64,000 nt of DNA from Rhizobium tropici CIAT 899 (GTDB lineage: Bacteria; Pseudomonadota; Alphaproteobacteria; Rhizobiales; Rhizobiaceae). The stretch covers positions 1,291,001 through 1,355,000 of the forward strand of contig NC_020059.1 of assembly GCF_000330885.1 (NCBI RefSeq), written 5' to 3'. The notes below the pieces were generated by a model, which worked only from the letters and a program-made list of their open reading frames with translations, was not told the DNA's origin and did no database searches. Shown here in pieces: positions 1 through 10,210 of the stretch. Made by a program: the position numbers and the translations under genes. Numbering within the stretch: the stretch's first letter is position 1; every line of letters begins with the position of its first letter.

Positions 1-644
1 CCGCCCGCGAGATGATCGACAGGGTTCTGTCCAGAAGCGGCTTGCCGGATTACGATTATTTCCTCGAGCACAAATGGTTCGATCGCCAGCCGGATTTCGA
101 GGCCGCCCATTTCGTCAACGGCTTCGCCCATCCCGACGGCAAGTTCCGCTTCCGCCCCGATTGGACCAACCAGCCGGCGCCGAACCGTCCGCCGGCCTCC
201 GTCGGCCTGCTCGGCCCTCACGTCGAACTGCCAGAGTTTCCGGACCAGGTCGATGTGATCGAGGTGGCCGACCCCGAGCATCCGTTCCGGCTCGCGACCT
301 CGCCCTCGCGCAATTTCCTGAATTCGAGCTTCGCGGAAACGAAGACGTCACGGCAGAAGGAAGGCCGTCCCGAGGTGATGATCAATCCCACCGATGCCGA
401 AGCGCTTGAGATTGCACACGGCGATCTGGTGTGTGTCGGCAATGGTCGCGGCGATATCCGCCTCCACGCTCGCGTGACGACGGAAGTGAAGCCCGGTGTG
501 CTGATCGCCGAGGGGCTCTGGCCGAACAAGGCTCATGTCGACGGCGAGGGCATCAATGTGCTTACCGGCGCCGACCCCGTCGCGCCCTATGGCGGCGCGG
601 CTGTCCACGACAACAAGGTATGGCTTCGCAAGGACGTGGCATGA
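1..644 (+). CDS. Molybdopterin oxidoreductase, C-terminal part (5' truncated)
   Basis: The reading frame is open at the left edge of the window (codons from base 3), so only the last ~214 residues are seen. They end in a domain of about 110 residues typical of the molybdopterin-dinucleotide-binding module of the DMSO-reductase/BisC family: an 'RLATSPSRNFLNSSF' segment, then 'VMINPTDAEALEIAHGD' and 'VKPGVLIAEGLWP'. Proteins of this family are cytoplasmic or periplasmic Mo/W oxidoreductases; the substrate cannot be judged from the tail. The stop codon overlaps the start of nudK by 4 bp (ATGA), suggesting co-transcription. Confidence 0.8.
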   Translation, partial: AREMIDRVLSRSGLPDYDYFLEHKWFDRQPDFEAAHFVNGFAHPDGKFRFRPDWTNQPAPNRPPASVGLLGPHVELPEFPDQVDVIEVADPEHPFRLATSPSRNFLNSSFAETKTSRQKEGRPEVMINPTDAEALEIAHGDLVCVGNGRGDIRLHARVTTEVKPGVLIAEGLWPNKAHVDGEGINVLTGADPVAPYGGAAVHDNKVWLRKDVA

Positions 645-1234
645 GTAAATTCGAAAAGGCGAAAGCCGAAATCGTCAGCGAAAAGACGCTGGCGGATCAA
701 TGGACTCGGCTGAGCACATTCGAGGTCGACTACACGGATTCGCAGGGCGAAAAGCATCGGCTGAAGCGCGAGGTCTATCATCGCACGCCGGCAGCCTGCA
801 TCCTCCTCTATGATCCCAAACGCGAAACCGTGGTGCTCGTTCGGCAATACCGTCTGCCGGCCCGGCTGGTCGGCGAGCCGGTCTGGATGATCGAAGTGCC
901 CGCCGGATTGCTCGACGGCGACCAGCCGGAAGCCGCGATCCGCCGCGAGGCCATGGAGGAGACCGGCTTTCGCGTGCGCGACGTCCGCTTCCTGTTCAAG
1001 GCGATGACCTCGCCCGGCTCGTCGACGGAGGTCATTCATTTCTTCGCCGCCGTGATTGACACGTCCGACCGTGTTGCCGATGGCGGCGGGCTTGCGGAAG
1101 AGCATGAGGATATAGAGGTGCTGGAAGTTCGCCTGTCCGATGCGATTGTCATGATTGAGAAGGGCGATATCTGTGACGCCAAGACGATCATGCTGCTGCA
1201 ATGGGCGGTCTTGAATGTCGCCAGCCTGAAATAG
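641..1234 (+). CDS. nudK: GDP-mannose pyrophosphatase NudK-type Nudix hydrolase
   Basis: A 197-residue Nudix protein. Residues 89-110 (GLLDGDQPEAAIRREAMEET) form the Nudix box, with the catalytic REAMEETG helix. The spacing 'AGLLDxDxPE', the following 'MTSPGSSTEVIHFF' and the late 'EEHEDIEVLEV' match the NudK branch (GDP-mannose to mannose-1-phosphate plus GMP) better than ADP-ribose pyrophosphatases; substrate choice is inferred from the family. The frame is open further upstream, but the ATG at 641 overlaps the previous stop (ATGA) and gives the family's normal length, so upstream codons were excluded. Confidence 0.82.
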   Translation: MSKFEKAKAEIVSEKTLADQWTRLSTFEVDYTDSQGEKHRLKREVYHRTPAACILLYDPKRETVVLVRQYRLPARLVGEPVWMIEVPAGLLDGDQPEAAIRREAMEETGFRVRDVRFLFKAMTSPGSSTEVIHFFAAVIDTSDRVADGGGLAEEHEDIEVLEVRLSDAIVMIEKGDICDAKTIMLLQWAVLNVASLK

Positions 1235-1365
1235 GCGGCTGCGTGGGTGGGAGCTTGCTCTCCATTCATCACATTGTCACGAATCGAGCTTACCGGGGCG
1301 GGCGGCCGAAGACACTCGAATGTTTCCGCCCTTCCTTCGCTTATGGATGTTTCAGGAGAAAGCCG

Positions 1366-2535
1366 ATGTGGCTCAGCAATTTCACGCTCGTTCTTCCTCA
1401 TGAAGTCGTCGAGAAGGGCGCAGTGCGCATCGAGGACGGCGTGATTGCTGAAATCCGCTCGGAGCCGGTGGAGCAGCCGACTTTTGACGGCGATGGCCGC
1501 TTGCTGATGCCGGGCTTCGTCGACCTGCATTGTGACATGGTGGAGCGCGAGATCGCGCCGCGGCCGAATGCGATGATGCCGATCGATTTCGGCATTCATG
1601 AACTAGACAAGAAGCTGGCGGCGGCCGGCGTCACCACGGCCTTTGCGGCGCTCTCCTTTGCGACCGAAAGCGTCTACGGCCACGTCCGTTCGCTCGAAAC
1701 CACCTCGGCTGTCATTCGCGGCATCGGCAGCCTGCGTGATGAGCTCCTGATCGACCACCGCGTCCATGCACGCTACGAAATCACCAATCTCGGCGCGGCG
1801 CCGACCCTGGAGCGGCTGCTGGAGGAGGGCTCCGTCGATATGATTTCGCTCACCGACCACACGCCGGGGCAGGGGCAGTATAACGACATTGAAAGCTATA
1901 TCCGCAGCATGTCCGAGCGCCGGTCCATGTCGCGCGAGGCTGCCGAGGAGGTCGTAGCAAAGCGCATCGCACAGCGCGAGGACCCTGAGATCGAGCGCAA
2001 GCTGCATGACGTGGTTGAACTTGCGCTGAAGCACAAGCTGTCGCTCGCCTCGCATGATGACGACAGCCGGGAGAAGGTGGCTGCCATGCACGATCTCGGC
2101 GTAACGATCAGCGAATTTCCGGTGACGGGACCTGCCGCCGAGGAAGCCTGCCGTCGCGGTCTCTGGACCCTCATGGGAGCGCCGAACGCGCTGCGCGGCC
2201 AGTCCATGTCCGGCAACCTCAGCGCCCTGGATGCGGCGCGCTCCGGCCTGCTCGGCATCATCGCCGCCGATTATCACCCGGCCGCCTTCGTGCCGGCGAT
2301 TTTCAAGATCGCCGATGTTGTTGCCGGCGGTCTGCCGGCGGCTGTTGCGACGGCAACCGCCAACGCCGCCCGTTCGGCCGGACTGATGGATCGCGGTGAG
2401 ATTGCTGTCGGTCAGCTTGCCGATCTGGTCGCCGTCGAGCCCGGCTCGGTTCACCGTATCCGCGCCACCTTCCGCGGCGGCCGCATCGTCTATAGCGACG
2501 GCACGCTGCATCCGCTGATGGCAATTGCGGCTTGA
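1366..2535 (+). CDS. phnM: PhnM-like alpha-D-ribose 1-methylphosphonate 5-triphosphate diphosphatase
   Basis: A 389-residue amidohydrolase. It starts with the beta-sandwich strand 'LSNFTLVLPHEVVEKGAVRI', followed by metal-site motif 'GFVDLHCDMVE', central 'SHDDDSREKV' and a late 'GAPNALRGQSMSGNLSA...IAADYHP', all as in PhnM. PhnM removes pyrophosphate from the ribosyl-methylphosphonate triphosphate intermediate of C-P lyase. The start at 1366 follows a clear CAGGAGAA site; the frame extends upstream into nudK but without such a site. No other phn gene is in the window, so this may be a stand-alone paralogue and its phosphonate role is inference. Confidence 0.8.
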   Translation: MWLSNFTLVLPHEVVEKGAVRIEDGVIAEIRSEPVEQPTFDGDGRLLMPGFVDLHCDMVEREIAPRPNAMMPIDFGIHELDKKLAAAGVTTAFAALSFATESVYGHVRSLETTSAVIRGIGSLRDELLIDHRVHARYEITNLGAAPTLERLLEEGSVDMISLTDHTPGQGQYNDIESYIRSMSERRSMSREAAEEVVAKRIAQREDPEIERKLHDVVELALKHKLSLASHDDDSREKVAAMHDLGVTISEFPVTGPAAEEACRRGLWTLMGAPNALRGQSMSGNLSALDAARSGLLGIIAADYHPAAFVPAIFKIADVVAGGLPAAVATATANAARSAGLMDRGEIAVGQLADLVAVEPGSVHRIRATFRGGRIVYSDGTLHPLMAIAA

Positions 2536-2590
2536 GGAAGGCGGTTGAGAGCGGCGGATGAGGGGGCTGTTCGACGCCAGAGCTCCGTAA

Positions 2591-3262
2591 TTACTCCGCG
2601 TCCCCAAGCAGCGACAAAATCTGCCGTCCATCGACAGCAGGTGTTTTGCCGAGGCTCACGGCCTTGCCGCCTTCCATCCTGACCTTGCCTTCCGCCAGGA
2701 GCCGCAGCGATTGCGGATAAATCTGATGCTCGACTGTAAGTACGCGGGCGGCTAGGCTGTCGGCGGTGTCGTCGGTCAAGACAGGCACGGCAGCCTGGCC
2801 GACGACAGGACCTTCGTCCATGCCCTCGGTGACGAAATGCACGGTGCAGCCGGCGATGCGCATGCCGGCGTCGATCGCGCGCTGATGCGTGTGCAGGCCG
2901 GGGAAAAGCGGCAGCAGCGACGGATGGATATTGATGATCCGGCCCTCATAGGCCTGGATGAAGCGGCCGGAAAGCAGCCGCATATAGCCGGCAAGGCAGA
3001 TGATATCGGGGGAGAGGGCTTCCAGCTGCGAGAGGATCGCCTCTTCATGGGCTTCCTTGCTGGCAAATTCCTTGCGCACGAAAGCGAAGGTCGCGATGCC
3101 CTCCGCCGCAGCCTTTGCGAGACCACCCGCATCAGCCTTGTCGGAGATGACGCCAACGATCTCGGCCGGATAGTCAGCTGCCTTTGTGGCTTTCAGAAGA
3201 GCCAGCATGTTGGAGCCGCCGCCTGAGATGAAGACGACGACGCGTTTGCGCGGCGTGGTCAT
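2591..3262 (-). CDS. purN: Phosphoribosylglycinamide formyltransferase (GART)
   Basis: A 223-residue protein that transfers the formyl group of 10-formyl-THF to GAR in purine synthesis. The N-terminal '[17 protein letters not shown]' is the phosphate-binding loop. '[10 protein letters not shown]', '[17 protein letters not shown]' (catalytic Asn/His region) and '[16 protein letters not shown]' (catalytic Asp) are intact. The ATG overlaps the stop of purM by 4 bp, so the pair is translationally coupled. The length is close to the E. coli enzyme (212 aa). It is convergent with phnM. Confidence 0.96.
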   Translation of the reverse strand: MTTPRKRVVVFISGGGSNMLALLKATKAADYPAEIVGVISDKADAGGLAKAAAEGIATFAFVRKEFASKEAHEEAILSQLEALSPDIICLAGYMRLLSGRFIQAYEGRIINIHPSLLPLFPGLHTHQRAIDAGMRIAGCTVHFVTEGMDEGPVVGQAAVPVLTDDTADSLAARVLTVEHQIYPQSLRLLAEGKVRMEGGKAVSLGKTPAVDGRQILSLLGDAE

Positions 3263-4332
3263 AGAGCGAGAGTGCCCTTGTAGACGGTGCCGGGAGCGCC
3301 TTCTTCGCGGGCGATCATGCGGCCAAGGGTAACGACCGCTTCGCCTTCAGCTTCAAGCGCAGCCTTCACGGCGTCGACGTTTTCCTGAGCGACAACCACG
3401 ATCATGCCGATGCCGCAGTTGAAGGTGCGCAACATTTCCTTGGCCTCGACGCCGCCCGTCTTGGCAAGCCAAGAGAAGACCGGCGGCACCTTGACGGCGG
3501 CCAGATCGATTTCGGCGGCCAGATGCTTCGGCAGTACGCGCGGAATATTCTCCGGGAACCCGCCGCCGGTGATGTGGGCGAGAGCCTTGAGGGCATGGGT
3601 TTCACGGATCGCCTTGAGCAGCGGCTTCACATAGATGCGCGTCGGCGTCAGTAGCGCTTCGCCGAGCGCCTTGCCTTCGGCGAAGGGAGCCGGCGCATCC
3701 CAGCCGAGCCCGGAAAGCTCGACGATCTTGCGCACCAGCGAGAAGCCGTTGGAATGAACGCCTGACGATGCCAAGCCGAGAATGATGTCGCCCTCGGCAA
3801 TATCACCCGAAGGAAGCAGTTGGCCGCGTTCGGCCGCACCGACGGCAAAGCCCGCCAGATCGTAATCGCCGTGGGAATACATGCCTGGCATCTCAGCCGT
3901 CTCGCCGCCGATCAGCGCGCAGCCTGCATCGCGGCAGCCGGCAGCGATACCGCTGACGATCGCAGCACCCTGGTCGGGATCGAGCTTGCCGGTGGCGAAG
4001 TAATCGAGGAAGAACAGCGGCTCGGCACCCTGGACGACCAGGTCGTTGACGCACATGGCAACGAGGTCGATGCCGACAGTGTCGTGATAGTTCGCGTCGA
4101 TTGCGATCTTCAGCTTGGTGCCGACGCCATCATTGGCGGCGACCAGCACCGGATCGGTGAAGCCGGCAGCCTTGAGGTCGAACAGGCCGCCGAAGCCGCC
4201 GATCTCGCCATCGGCACCCGGCCGGCGCGTCGAACGGACGGCAGGCTTGATCTTTTCGACCAGCAGGTTGCCGGCGTCGATATCGACACCCGCGTCGCTA
4301 TAGGTCAGACCGTTTTTTCCAGACTGGCTCAT
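3259..4332 (-). CDS. purM: Phosphoribosylformylglycinamidine cyclo-ligase (AIR synthetase)
   Basis: A 357-residue PurM. The N-terminus '[14 protein letters not shown]', the ATP-binding glycine segment '[10 protein letters not shown]', '[21 protein letters not shown]' and '[16 protein letters not shown]' are all diagnostic. It closes the imidazole ring of FGAM using ATP in de novo purine synthesis. The start at 4332 (MSQSGKNG) was chosen because it aligns with the family; the open frame continues 27 codons upstream without conserved sequence. First gene of the purM-purN operon, divergent from the AI-2E family permease across a 222-bp intergenic region. Confidence 0.96.
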   Translation of the reverse strand: MSQSGKNGLTYSDAGVDIDAGNLLVEKIKPAVRSTRRPGADGEIGGFGGLFDLKAAGFTDPVLVAANDGVGTKLKIAIDANYHDTVGIDLVAMCVNDLVVQGAEPLFFLDYFATGKLDPDQGAAIVSGIAAGCRDAGCALIGGETAEMPGMYSHGDYDLAGFAVGAAERGQLLPSGDIAEGDIILGLASSGVHSNGFSLVRKIVELSGLGWDAPAPFAEGKALGEALLTPTRIYVKPLLKAIRETHALKALAHITGGGFPENIPRVLPKHLAAEIDLAAVKVPPVFSWLAKTGGVEAKEMLRTFNCGIGMIVVVAQENVDAVKAALEAEGEAVVTLGRMIAREEGAPGTVYKGTLAL

Positions 4333-4554
4333 GCTTCCGCCTCCGATGGCCGCCCGTCCATTATGACAGGGCTTTGATCGGGTCGCCATTGCATGATAGG
4401 GGCCTTTATGCAAGGCGCAAGCGCCGCAACACCCTCAATTTTCCCCGCTTCCCATTGCTCAGAGCAGATTTCCGGCCGCAGACTTGACCATAATTGCGGC
4501 ATCATCCTATGTCCTAAGCACACGGCAAACGGGCGCGGAGTAACGGGGAAGACG

Positions 4555-5685
4555 ATGGAGCAAAAGGTCAGCGGGGCGAGCCTCAAGCGTCAAGTCACCT
4601 TCTGGGTGATCGTGCTCGTCGTTTTCATCGCCTTTATCTATATCTTCAGCACGATCCTGCTGCCGTTCATCGCCGGCATGGCGGTCGCCTATTTCCTCGA
4701 TCCGGTCGCCGACCGGCTGGAGCGGATCGGCCTCAGCCGCCTTATGGCAACGGTGGTGATCCTCGTCTCCTTCGTGCTGGTCTTCGCGCTGGCTCTGACG
4801 ATCTTCATCCCGATCATCGTCAATCAGTTCAACGATTTCATCCAGCACATTCCGACCTATGTGCAGCAGATCCAGCAGCTGATCGCCAAGGCGCAGACCA
4901 TGGTGCTGCCGGATTGGATCCGCAACCAACTCGGCGCGATCAAGGACAATTTCTCCAGCATCATGTCCGAAGGTTTGAGCTTTGTCGGCGGTCTGTTCGC
5001 GCAGCTCTGGAGCTCCGGCAAGGCGCTGGTCAACATCCTCTCGCTGATGGTCGTCACACCCGTCGTCGCCTTCTATATGCTGCTCGACTGGGATCGGATG
5101 GTCGCCAAGGTAGACGACTGGATCCCGCGCGATCATGTTGCCACCGTTCGCGAAATCGCTCGCGAGATCGATCAGGCGATCGCCGGCTTCATTCGAGGGC
5201 AGGGCTCGCTCTGCATCATTCTCGGCGTCTATTACGGTGTCGGCCTGTCGCTGGTCGGCCTGAACTTTGGGCTGCTGATCGGCCTCTTTGCCGGCATGAT
5301 CAGCTTCATTCCCTATGTCGGCTCGATGGTCGGCCTCGTTCTGGCCGTCGGCGTCGCGCTCGTTCAGTTCTGGCCGGATTATCTCTGGGTCGGCCTGACG
5401 CTCGTCGTCTTCTTCACCGGCCAGTTCCTGGAAGGTAATGTGCTGCAGCCGAAGCTCGTCGGCGAAAGCGTCGGCCTGCATCCGGTCTGGCTGATGTTCG
5501 CCCTTTTTGCCTTCGGCGCGCTCTTCGGCTTTGTCGGGCTGCTGATTGCGGTCCCGGCCGCTGCCGCCTGCGGCGTTCTTGTCCGCTTCGCCCTTTCGCG
5601 CTACCTTCAGAGCGATCTCTATTACGGACGCTCGGAAGCGGGCAAGGCGCGCAGAGCCAAGGCCGGCAAGACCGAGAATAGCTAG
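4555..5685 (+). CDS. AI-2E family (PerM/TqsA-like) membrane transporter
   Basis: A 376-residue integral membrane protein with the hydrophobic pattern of the UPF0118/AI-2E exporter family: paired helices near residues 12-55, a third near 63-90, a soluble stretch about 95-150, and a C-terminal group of helices (about 200-345) containing 'FIPYVGSMVGLVLA' and 'NVLQPKLVGESVGLHPVW', the latter a signature of the family. Substrates vary (autoinducer-2, ions, small solutes) and cannot be assigned here. The start at 4555 follows GGGGAAGACG; codons upstream in the same frame lie in the promoter region. hdaA starts 3 bp after the stop. Confidence 0.85.
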   Translation: MEQKVSGASLKRQVTFWVIVLVVFIAFIYIFSTILLPFIAGMAVAYFLDPVADRLERIGLSRLMATVVILVSFVLVFALALTIFIPIIVNQFNDFIQHIPTYVQQIQQLIAKAQTMVLPDWIRNQLGAIKDNFSSIMSEGLSFVGGLFAQLWSSGKALVNILSLMVVTPVVAFYMLLDWDRMVAKVDDWIPRDHVATVREIAREIDQAIAGFIRGQGSLCIILGVYYGVGLSLVGLNFGLLIGLFAGMISFIPYVGSMVGLVLAVGVALVQFWPDYLWVGLTLVVFFTGQFLEGNVLQPKLVGESVGLHPVWLMFALFAFGALFGFVGLLIAVPAAAACGVLVRFALSRYLQSDLYYGRSEAGKARRAKAGKTENS

Positions 5686-5687
5686 AC

Positions 5688-6401
5688 ATGACCGACGCAA
5701 AGAACGCTGATCTAAGGCGCAAGGCCGCCGAGCAGCTGCCCTTGGCCTTTACGCATGACCCCGCAAATGGGCGCGACGATCTGCTCGTCGCCGATCCCTT
5801 GAGCGCGGCGGTGAGGATCATCGATTCCTGGCCACACTGGCCGTCGCCGGTGGTGATCCTGGCGGGGCCTGTCGGTTCAGGCAAATCGCATCTTGCGAGC
5901 ATCTGGACAGAGCGGTGCGGCGCCGTCCACATTCATCCTGTCGCCGGCTCCGATGCCGCAGTCGCAGCGGCGAACGGCCCCGTCATCTTCGAAGACGTGG
6001 ATCGTCTCGGTTTTGACGATACAGAGCTCTTTCATGTCATCAACAGTGTGCGCGAAAACGGCACCAGCCTCTTGATGACGAGCAGGCTCTGGCCGATGTC
6101 ATGGCCGGTGACGCTGCCCGACCTGCGCTCCCGACTGAAGGCGGCGACGGTGGTCGAGATCGGCGAGCCGGACGAGGAGTTGCTGTCGCAGGTGATCGTC
6201 AAGCTGTTTGCCGACCGCCAGCTTTATATCGATGACAAACTCGTCCTCTATATCGTCAATCGCATGGAGCGTTCCCTGAACGCGGCGCAGCTGATCGTCG
6301 ACCGGCTGGACCGGCTGGCGCTTGGGCGGGGAACAAGGATCACGCGTCTGTTGGCGGCCGAGGTCCTGAACGAGCTGGGCAGTTCCGGCCAGCCGGATTG
6401 A
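5688..6401 (+). CDS. hdaA: DnaA-related regulatory protein HdaA
   Basis: A 237-residue protein homologous to the AAA+ domain of DnaA but lacking domain IV. It begins 'EQLPLAFTHDPANGRDDLLVADPL', has a Walker A 'LAGPVGSGKSHLASIW' at about residues 61-76 and a Walker B 'VIFEDVDRLG', then the AAA+ lid with 'LLAAEVLNELG'. In Caulobacter and other alphaproteobacteria HdaA with the DNA-loaded clamp stimulates DnaA-ATP hydrolysis and blocks re-initiation. The position directly before ppk and after the AI-2E permease is a conserved alphaproteobacterial arrangement (from memory of rhizobial genomes). Confidence 0.85.
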   Translation: MTDAKNADLRRKAAEQLPLAFTHDPANGRDDLLVADPLSAAVRIIDSWPHWPSPVVILAGPVGSGKSHLASIWTERCGAVHIHPVAGSDAAVAAANGPVIFEDVDRLGFDDTELFHVINSVRENGTSLLMTSRLWPMSWPVTLPDLRSRLKAATVVEIGEPDEELLSQVIVKLFADRQLYIDDKLVLYIVNRMERSLNAAQLIVDRLDRLALGRGTRITRLLAAEVLNELGSSGQPD

Positions 6402-6476
6402 GCTGGCTGCGACTGTCACAGTTCCGTCGTCAAACTGATATAGGTGGCACAAGATTGGAAAGAGGGTAGGTGGAAC

Positions 6477-8678
6477 ATGGACTCGGCACTCACGGAACAT
6501 CAGGACGCCAACCAGGAAAATCCAGAGGCCGCACCCCCGGTCAGCGAATTGATGACCAGCCCCGAGCGCTTCATCAACCGCGAATTTTCCTGGCTGCAGT
6601 TCAACCGCCGCGTCCTTGAGGAGACGCTGAACACCGCTCATCCGCTGCTGGAACGTGTCCGCTTTCTCTCGATTTCCGCCGCCAACCTCGATGAATTCTT
6701 CATGGTGCGCGTCGCCGGCCTTGAAGGCCAGGTGCGCCAGAAGATCCTGGTGCGCACCCCGGACGGCAAGACGCCCGCCGAACAGCTCGACGATATCCTG
6801 CGCGAGATCGACAATCTGCAGATGGAGCAGCAGGCTTCGCTTGCCGTCCTGCAGCAATATCTCGCCAAGGAAGATATTCTGATCGTCCGCCCGGCTGCCC
6901 TTTCCGATGCCGATCGCCAGTGGCTCCATACCGAGTTCGAACAGGCGATCTTCCCGGTCCTGACGCCGCTCTCCATCGACCCGGCCCATCCGTTCCCGTT
7001 CATTCCGAATCTTGGCTTCTCGATCGCGCTGCAGCTGAAGAGCATGAACGGTCGCGAACCGATGACAGCGCTGCTGCGCCTGCCGCCGGCGCTGGACCGT
7101 TTCGTGCGCCTGCCGGACGCCAGCAACGTCATCCGCTACATCACGCTCGAAGATGTGGTGAACATCTTCATCCACCGGCTCTATCCGGGTTACGAGGTTC
7201 AGGGCTCGGGTACCTTCCGCATCATTCGAGACAGCGATATCGAAGTCGAGGAAGAGGCCGAAGACCTGGTGCGCTTCTTCGAAACCGCGCTGAAACGCCG
7301 CCGACGCGGCTCGGTGATCCGCATCGAGACGGACTCCGAAATGCCGCTCGAGCTTCGCCAGTTCGTGGTGGAATCGCTGAACGTCCCGGGAAACCGCATC
7401 GCGGTTCTGCCCGGCCTGCTGGCGCTCAATACTCTGTCGGAAATCTGCAAGGCGCCGCGCGACGATCTGCGCTTCGAGCCCTACAATGCCCGATTTCCTG
7501 AGCGCGTCCGCGAACATGCAGGCGATTGCTTCGCCGCGATCCGCGAAAAAGATATGGTCGTCCACCACCCTTACGAATCCTTCGACGTGGTGGTCCAGTT
7601 CCTTCTCCAGGCTGCTAGGGATCCTGACGTTCTGGCGATAAAGCAGACGCTTTATCGCACCTCGAACGATAGCCCGATCGTCCGCGCGCTGATCGATGCA
7701 GCCGATCTCGGCAAATCGGTCACGGCGCTGGTGGAACTGAAGGCCCGCTTCGACGAAGAGGCGAACATCCGCTGGGCGCGCGATCTGGAGCGCGCCGGCG
7801 TGCAGGTCGTCTTCGGCTTCATCGAGCTCAAGACCCATTCGAAGATGTCCATGGTCGTGCGCCGAGAAGACGGCAAGCTGCGCACCTATTGCCATCTCGG
7901 CACCGGCAACTACCATCCGGTTACCGCCAAGATTTACACTGACCTTTCCTACTTCACCTGCGATCCGAAGATTGCCCACGACATGGCGAATATCTTCAAC
8001 TTCATCACCGGCTACGGCGAGCCGGAGCACGACATGAAGATCGCGGTCTCGCCCTATACGCTGCGCCCACGAATCCTCCAGCATATCGAAGGTGAGATCG
8101 AGCACGCCAGGAACGGCCATCCGGCCGCGATCTGGATGAAGATGAACTCGCTTGTCGATCCCGACATCATCGACGCGCTCTATCGCGCCAGCAATGCCGG
8201 CGTCGAGATCGATCTGGTGGTGCGTGGCATCTGCTGCCTGCGTCCGCAGGTGCCGGGTCTATCGGAAAATATCCGCGTCAAGTCGATCATCGGCCGCTTC
8301 CTCGAGCACAGCCGCATCTTCTGCTTCGGCAATGGTCAGGGCCTGCCGTCGGACAAGGCGCTGGTCTATATCGGCTCCGCCGACATGATGCCGCGCAATC
8401 TCGATCGTCGCGTCGAAACGCTCGTGCCGCTCACCAACAAGACCGTGCATGAACAGGTGCTTTCACAGATCATGCTGGGCAATATCATTGACAATCAGCA
8501 AAGCTACGAGATATTGCCGGACGGGACTTCACGGCGCATGGAAGTGCGTCAGGGAAAAGAGCCATTCAACGCGCAGCAGTATTTCATGACCAATCCCAGC
8601 CTGTCTGGCCGTGGTGAAGCCTTGAAATCCAGCGCTCCGAAACTCATCGCTGGACTGCTGTCGGGCCGCAACAAATAA
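6477..8678 (+). CDS. ppk: Polyphosphate kinase 1
   Basis: A 733-residue PPK1 that polymerises the gamma-phosphate of ATP into polyphosphate. '[19 protein letters not shown]' marks the N domain. The two catalytic histidines are present: H454 in '[14 protein letters not shown]' (phospho-His) and H611 in '[11 protein letters not shown]'; '[17 protein letters not shown]' is also intact. The ATG at 6477 was preferred over an in-frame GTG at 6444 because AGGGTAGGTGG lies just upstream. ppx follows 11 bp downstream, so synthesis and degradation are co-transcribed. Confidence 0.96.
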   Translation: MDSALTEHQDANQENPEAAPPVSELMTSPERFINREFSWLQFNRRVLEETLNTAHPLLERVRFLSISAANLDEFFMVRVAGLEGQVRQKILVRTPDGKTPAEQLDDILREIDNLQMEQQASLAVLQQYLAKEDILIVRPAALSDADRQWLHTEFEQAIFPVLTPLSIDPAHPFPFIPNLGFSIALQLKSMNGREPMTALLRLPPALDRFVRLPDASNVIRYITLEDVVNIFIHRLYPGYEVQGSGTFRIIRDSDIEVEEEAEDLVRFFETALKRRRRGSVIRIETDSEMPLELRQFVVESLNVPGNRIAVLPGLLALNTLSEICKAPRDDLRFEPYNARFPERVREHAGDCFAAIREKDMVVHHPYESFDVVVQFLLQAARDPDVLAIKQTLYRTSNDSPIVRALIDAADLGKSVTALVELKARFDEEANIRWARDLERAGVQVVFGFIELKTHSKMSMVVRREDGKLRTYCHLGTGNYHPVTAKIYTDLSYFTCDPKIAHDMANIFNFITGYGEPEHDMKIAVSPYTLRPRILQHIEGEIEHARNGHPAAIWMKMNSLVDPDIIDALYRASNAGVEIDLVVRGICCLRPQVPGLSENIRVKSIIGRFLEHSRIFCFGNGQGLPSDKALVYIGSADMMPRNLDRRVETLVPLTNKTVHEQVLSQIMLGNIIDNQQSYEILPDGTSRRMEVRQGKEPFNAQQYFMTNPSLSGRGEALKSSAPKLIAGLLSGRNK

Positions 8679-8689
8679 ATTGGACCTGC

Positions 8690-10210
8690 ATGGTTGAATC
8701 AGAAGCCCAGGGGCGCCTTCCGGGCATCGCCCCTGTCTCCGTTGTCGATATCGGGTCGAATTCGGTCCGTCTTGTCGTCTATGAAGGCCACTCGCGGTCG
8801 CCAACCATCCTCTTCAACGAAAAAGTGCTGTGCGGCCTCGGCAAAGGCATAGCGCTGACGGGAAAGATGGATGAGGAAAGCGTGGCACGGGCGCTTGCAG
8901 CCCTGCATCGCTTCAAGGCACTCTCCGATCAGGCGCGTGCCGCCACCATCTACGTCCTGGCAACGGCTGCGGCGCGCGAAGCAAGCAACGGTCCGCAGTT
9001 CATTCACCAGGCCGAAGCCATTCTTCAGCGCAAGGTGCGCGTGCTGTCTGGCGAAGAAGAGGCACGTTTCTCCGCGCTCGGCGTCATCAGCGGTTTCTTC
9101 CATCCCGATGGCATTGCCGGGGATCTTGGCGGCGGCTCGCTGGAGCTGATCGACATCAAGGACCACGAGATCGGCAAGGGCATCACGCTGCCGCTCGGCG
9201 GCCTGCGCCTGTCCGAATATGCCGGCGGCTCGATCGATAAGGCGCGCAGCTTCGCGCGCAAGCACGTCAAGACCGCGAAGCTATTGAGCAAGGGCGAGGG
9301 CCGCACGTTCTATGCGGTCGGCGGCACATGGCGAAGCGTCGCCAAGCTGCACATGGAAATCCGCAAATATCCGCTCCACATGATGCAGGGCTATGAAGTG
9401 CCGCTCGATGAGATGCTGCGGTTCCTGGATCAGATCGTCGAAGCGAAGGATTCGAAGGATCCGGCGTTTCAGGCGGTGTCCAAGCATCGCCGTTCGCTGC
9501 TGCCCTTCGGTGCCGTCGCCATGCGCGAAGTGCTGACAGCCATGAAGCCGTCCGTCATCTCCTTCTCCGCCCAGGGTGTTCGTGAGGGTTATCTCTATTC
9601 GCTGCTGACCGAGGCCGAGCGCAATAGCGATCCGCTGCTCACCGCCGCCGGTGAACTTGCCATCCTGCGTGCGCGCTCGCCGGAACATGCCCGCGAGCTT
9701 GCGGATTGGACCGGGCGGATGATGCCCTTCTTCGGGATCACCGAGACCGACGAGGAAAGCCGCTATCGTCAGGCAGCTTGTCTGCTAGCCGATATCAGCT
9801 GGCGCGCCCATCCGGATTATCGCGGCCTACAGGCGCTGAATATCATCGCCCACACGTCCTTCGTCGGCATCACTCATGCCGGCCGCGCCTTCATCGCGCT
9901 TGCCAATTACTATCGCTTCGAGGGCTTGAATGACGACGGTGCGACCGAGCCGCTGGCAACGATCGCTACGCCGCTCTACATCGAACGCGCCAAGCTGCTC
10001 GGCGGCCTATTGCGCGTCGTCTACCTATTCTCGGCCTCGATGCCCGGTATCGTCCGCAACCTGTCGTTCCGCCGTTCGACAAAGCCTGATCTCGATCTCG
10101 AGTTCGTCGTTCCCTCTGAATATCACGACTTTGCCGGCGAGAGGCTGGACGGCCGCCTGCAGCAGCTCGGCAAGCTCACCAATCGCCGCCTGGCTTTCTG
10201 CTTCGAATGA
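8690..10210 (+). CDS. ppx: Exopolyphosphatase / guanosine pentaphosphatase (Ppx/GppA family)
   Basis: A 506-residue ASKHA-fold phosphatase. The phosphate-1 motif 'VSVVDIGSNSVRLVVYEG' is at residues ~17-34, the phosphate-2 motif 'GIAGDLGGGSLELIDI' near 143, and 'YAVGGTWRSVAKLH' near 207. The C-terminal part contains the HD-like helical domain ('ADISWRAHPDYRG', 'NIIAHTSFVGITHAGR'). It removes terminal phosphate from polyphosphate, with possible pppGpp activity in this family. It is coupled to ppk and is followed by a palindromic repeat rather than a classical terminator. Confidence 0.93.
   Translation: MVESEAQGRLPGIAPVSVVDIGSNSVRLVVYEGHSRSPTILFNEKVLCGLGKGIALTGKMDEESVARALAALHRFKALSDQARAATIYVLATAAAREASNGPQFIHQAEAILQRKVRVLSGEEEARFSALGVISGFFHPDGIAGDLGGGSLELIDIKDHEIGKGITLPLGGLRLSEYAGGSIDKARSFARKHVKTAKLLSKGEGRTFYAVGGTWRSVAKLHMEIRKYPLHMMQGYEVPLDEMLRFLDQIVEAKDSKDPAFQAVSKHRRSLLPFGAVAMREVLTAMKPSVISFSAQGVREGYLYSLLTEAERNSDPLLTAAGELAILRARSPEHARELADWTGRMMPFFGITETDEESRYRQAACLLADISWRAHPDYRGLQALNIIAHTSFVGITHAGRAFIALANYYRFEGLNDDGATEPLATIATPLYIERAKLLGGLLRVVYLFSASMPGIVRNLSFRRSTKPDLDLEFVVPSEYHDFAGERLDGRLQQLGKLTNRRLAFCFE

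Noticed and set aside
6099..8120. A 673-codon minus-strand frame opposite hdaA and ppk
   Set aside because: Antisense shadow of two well-supported genes with composition typical of such frames.
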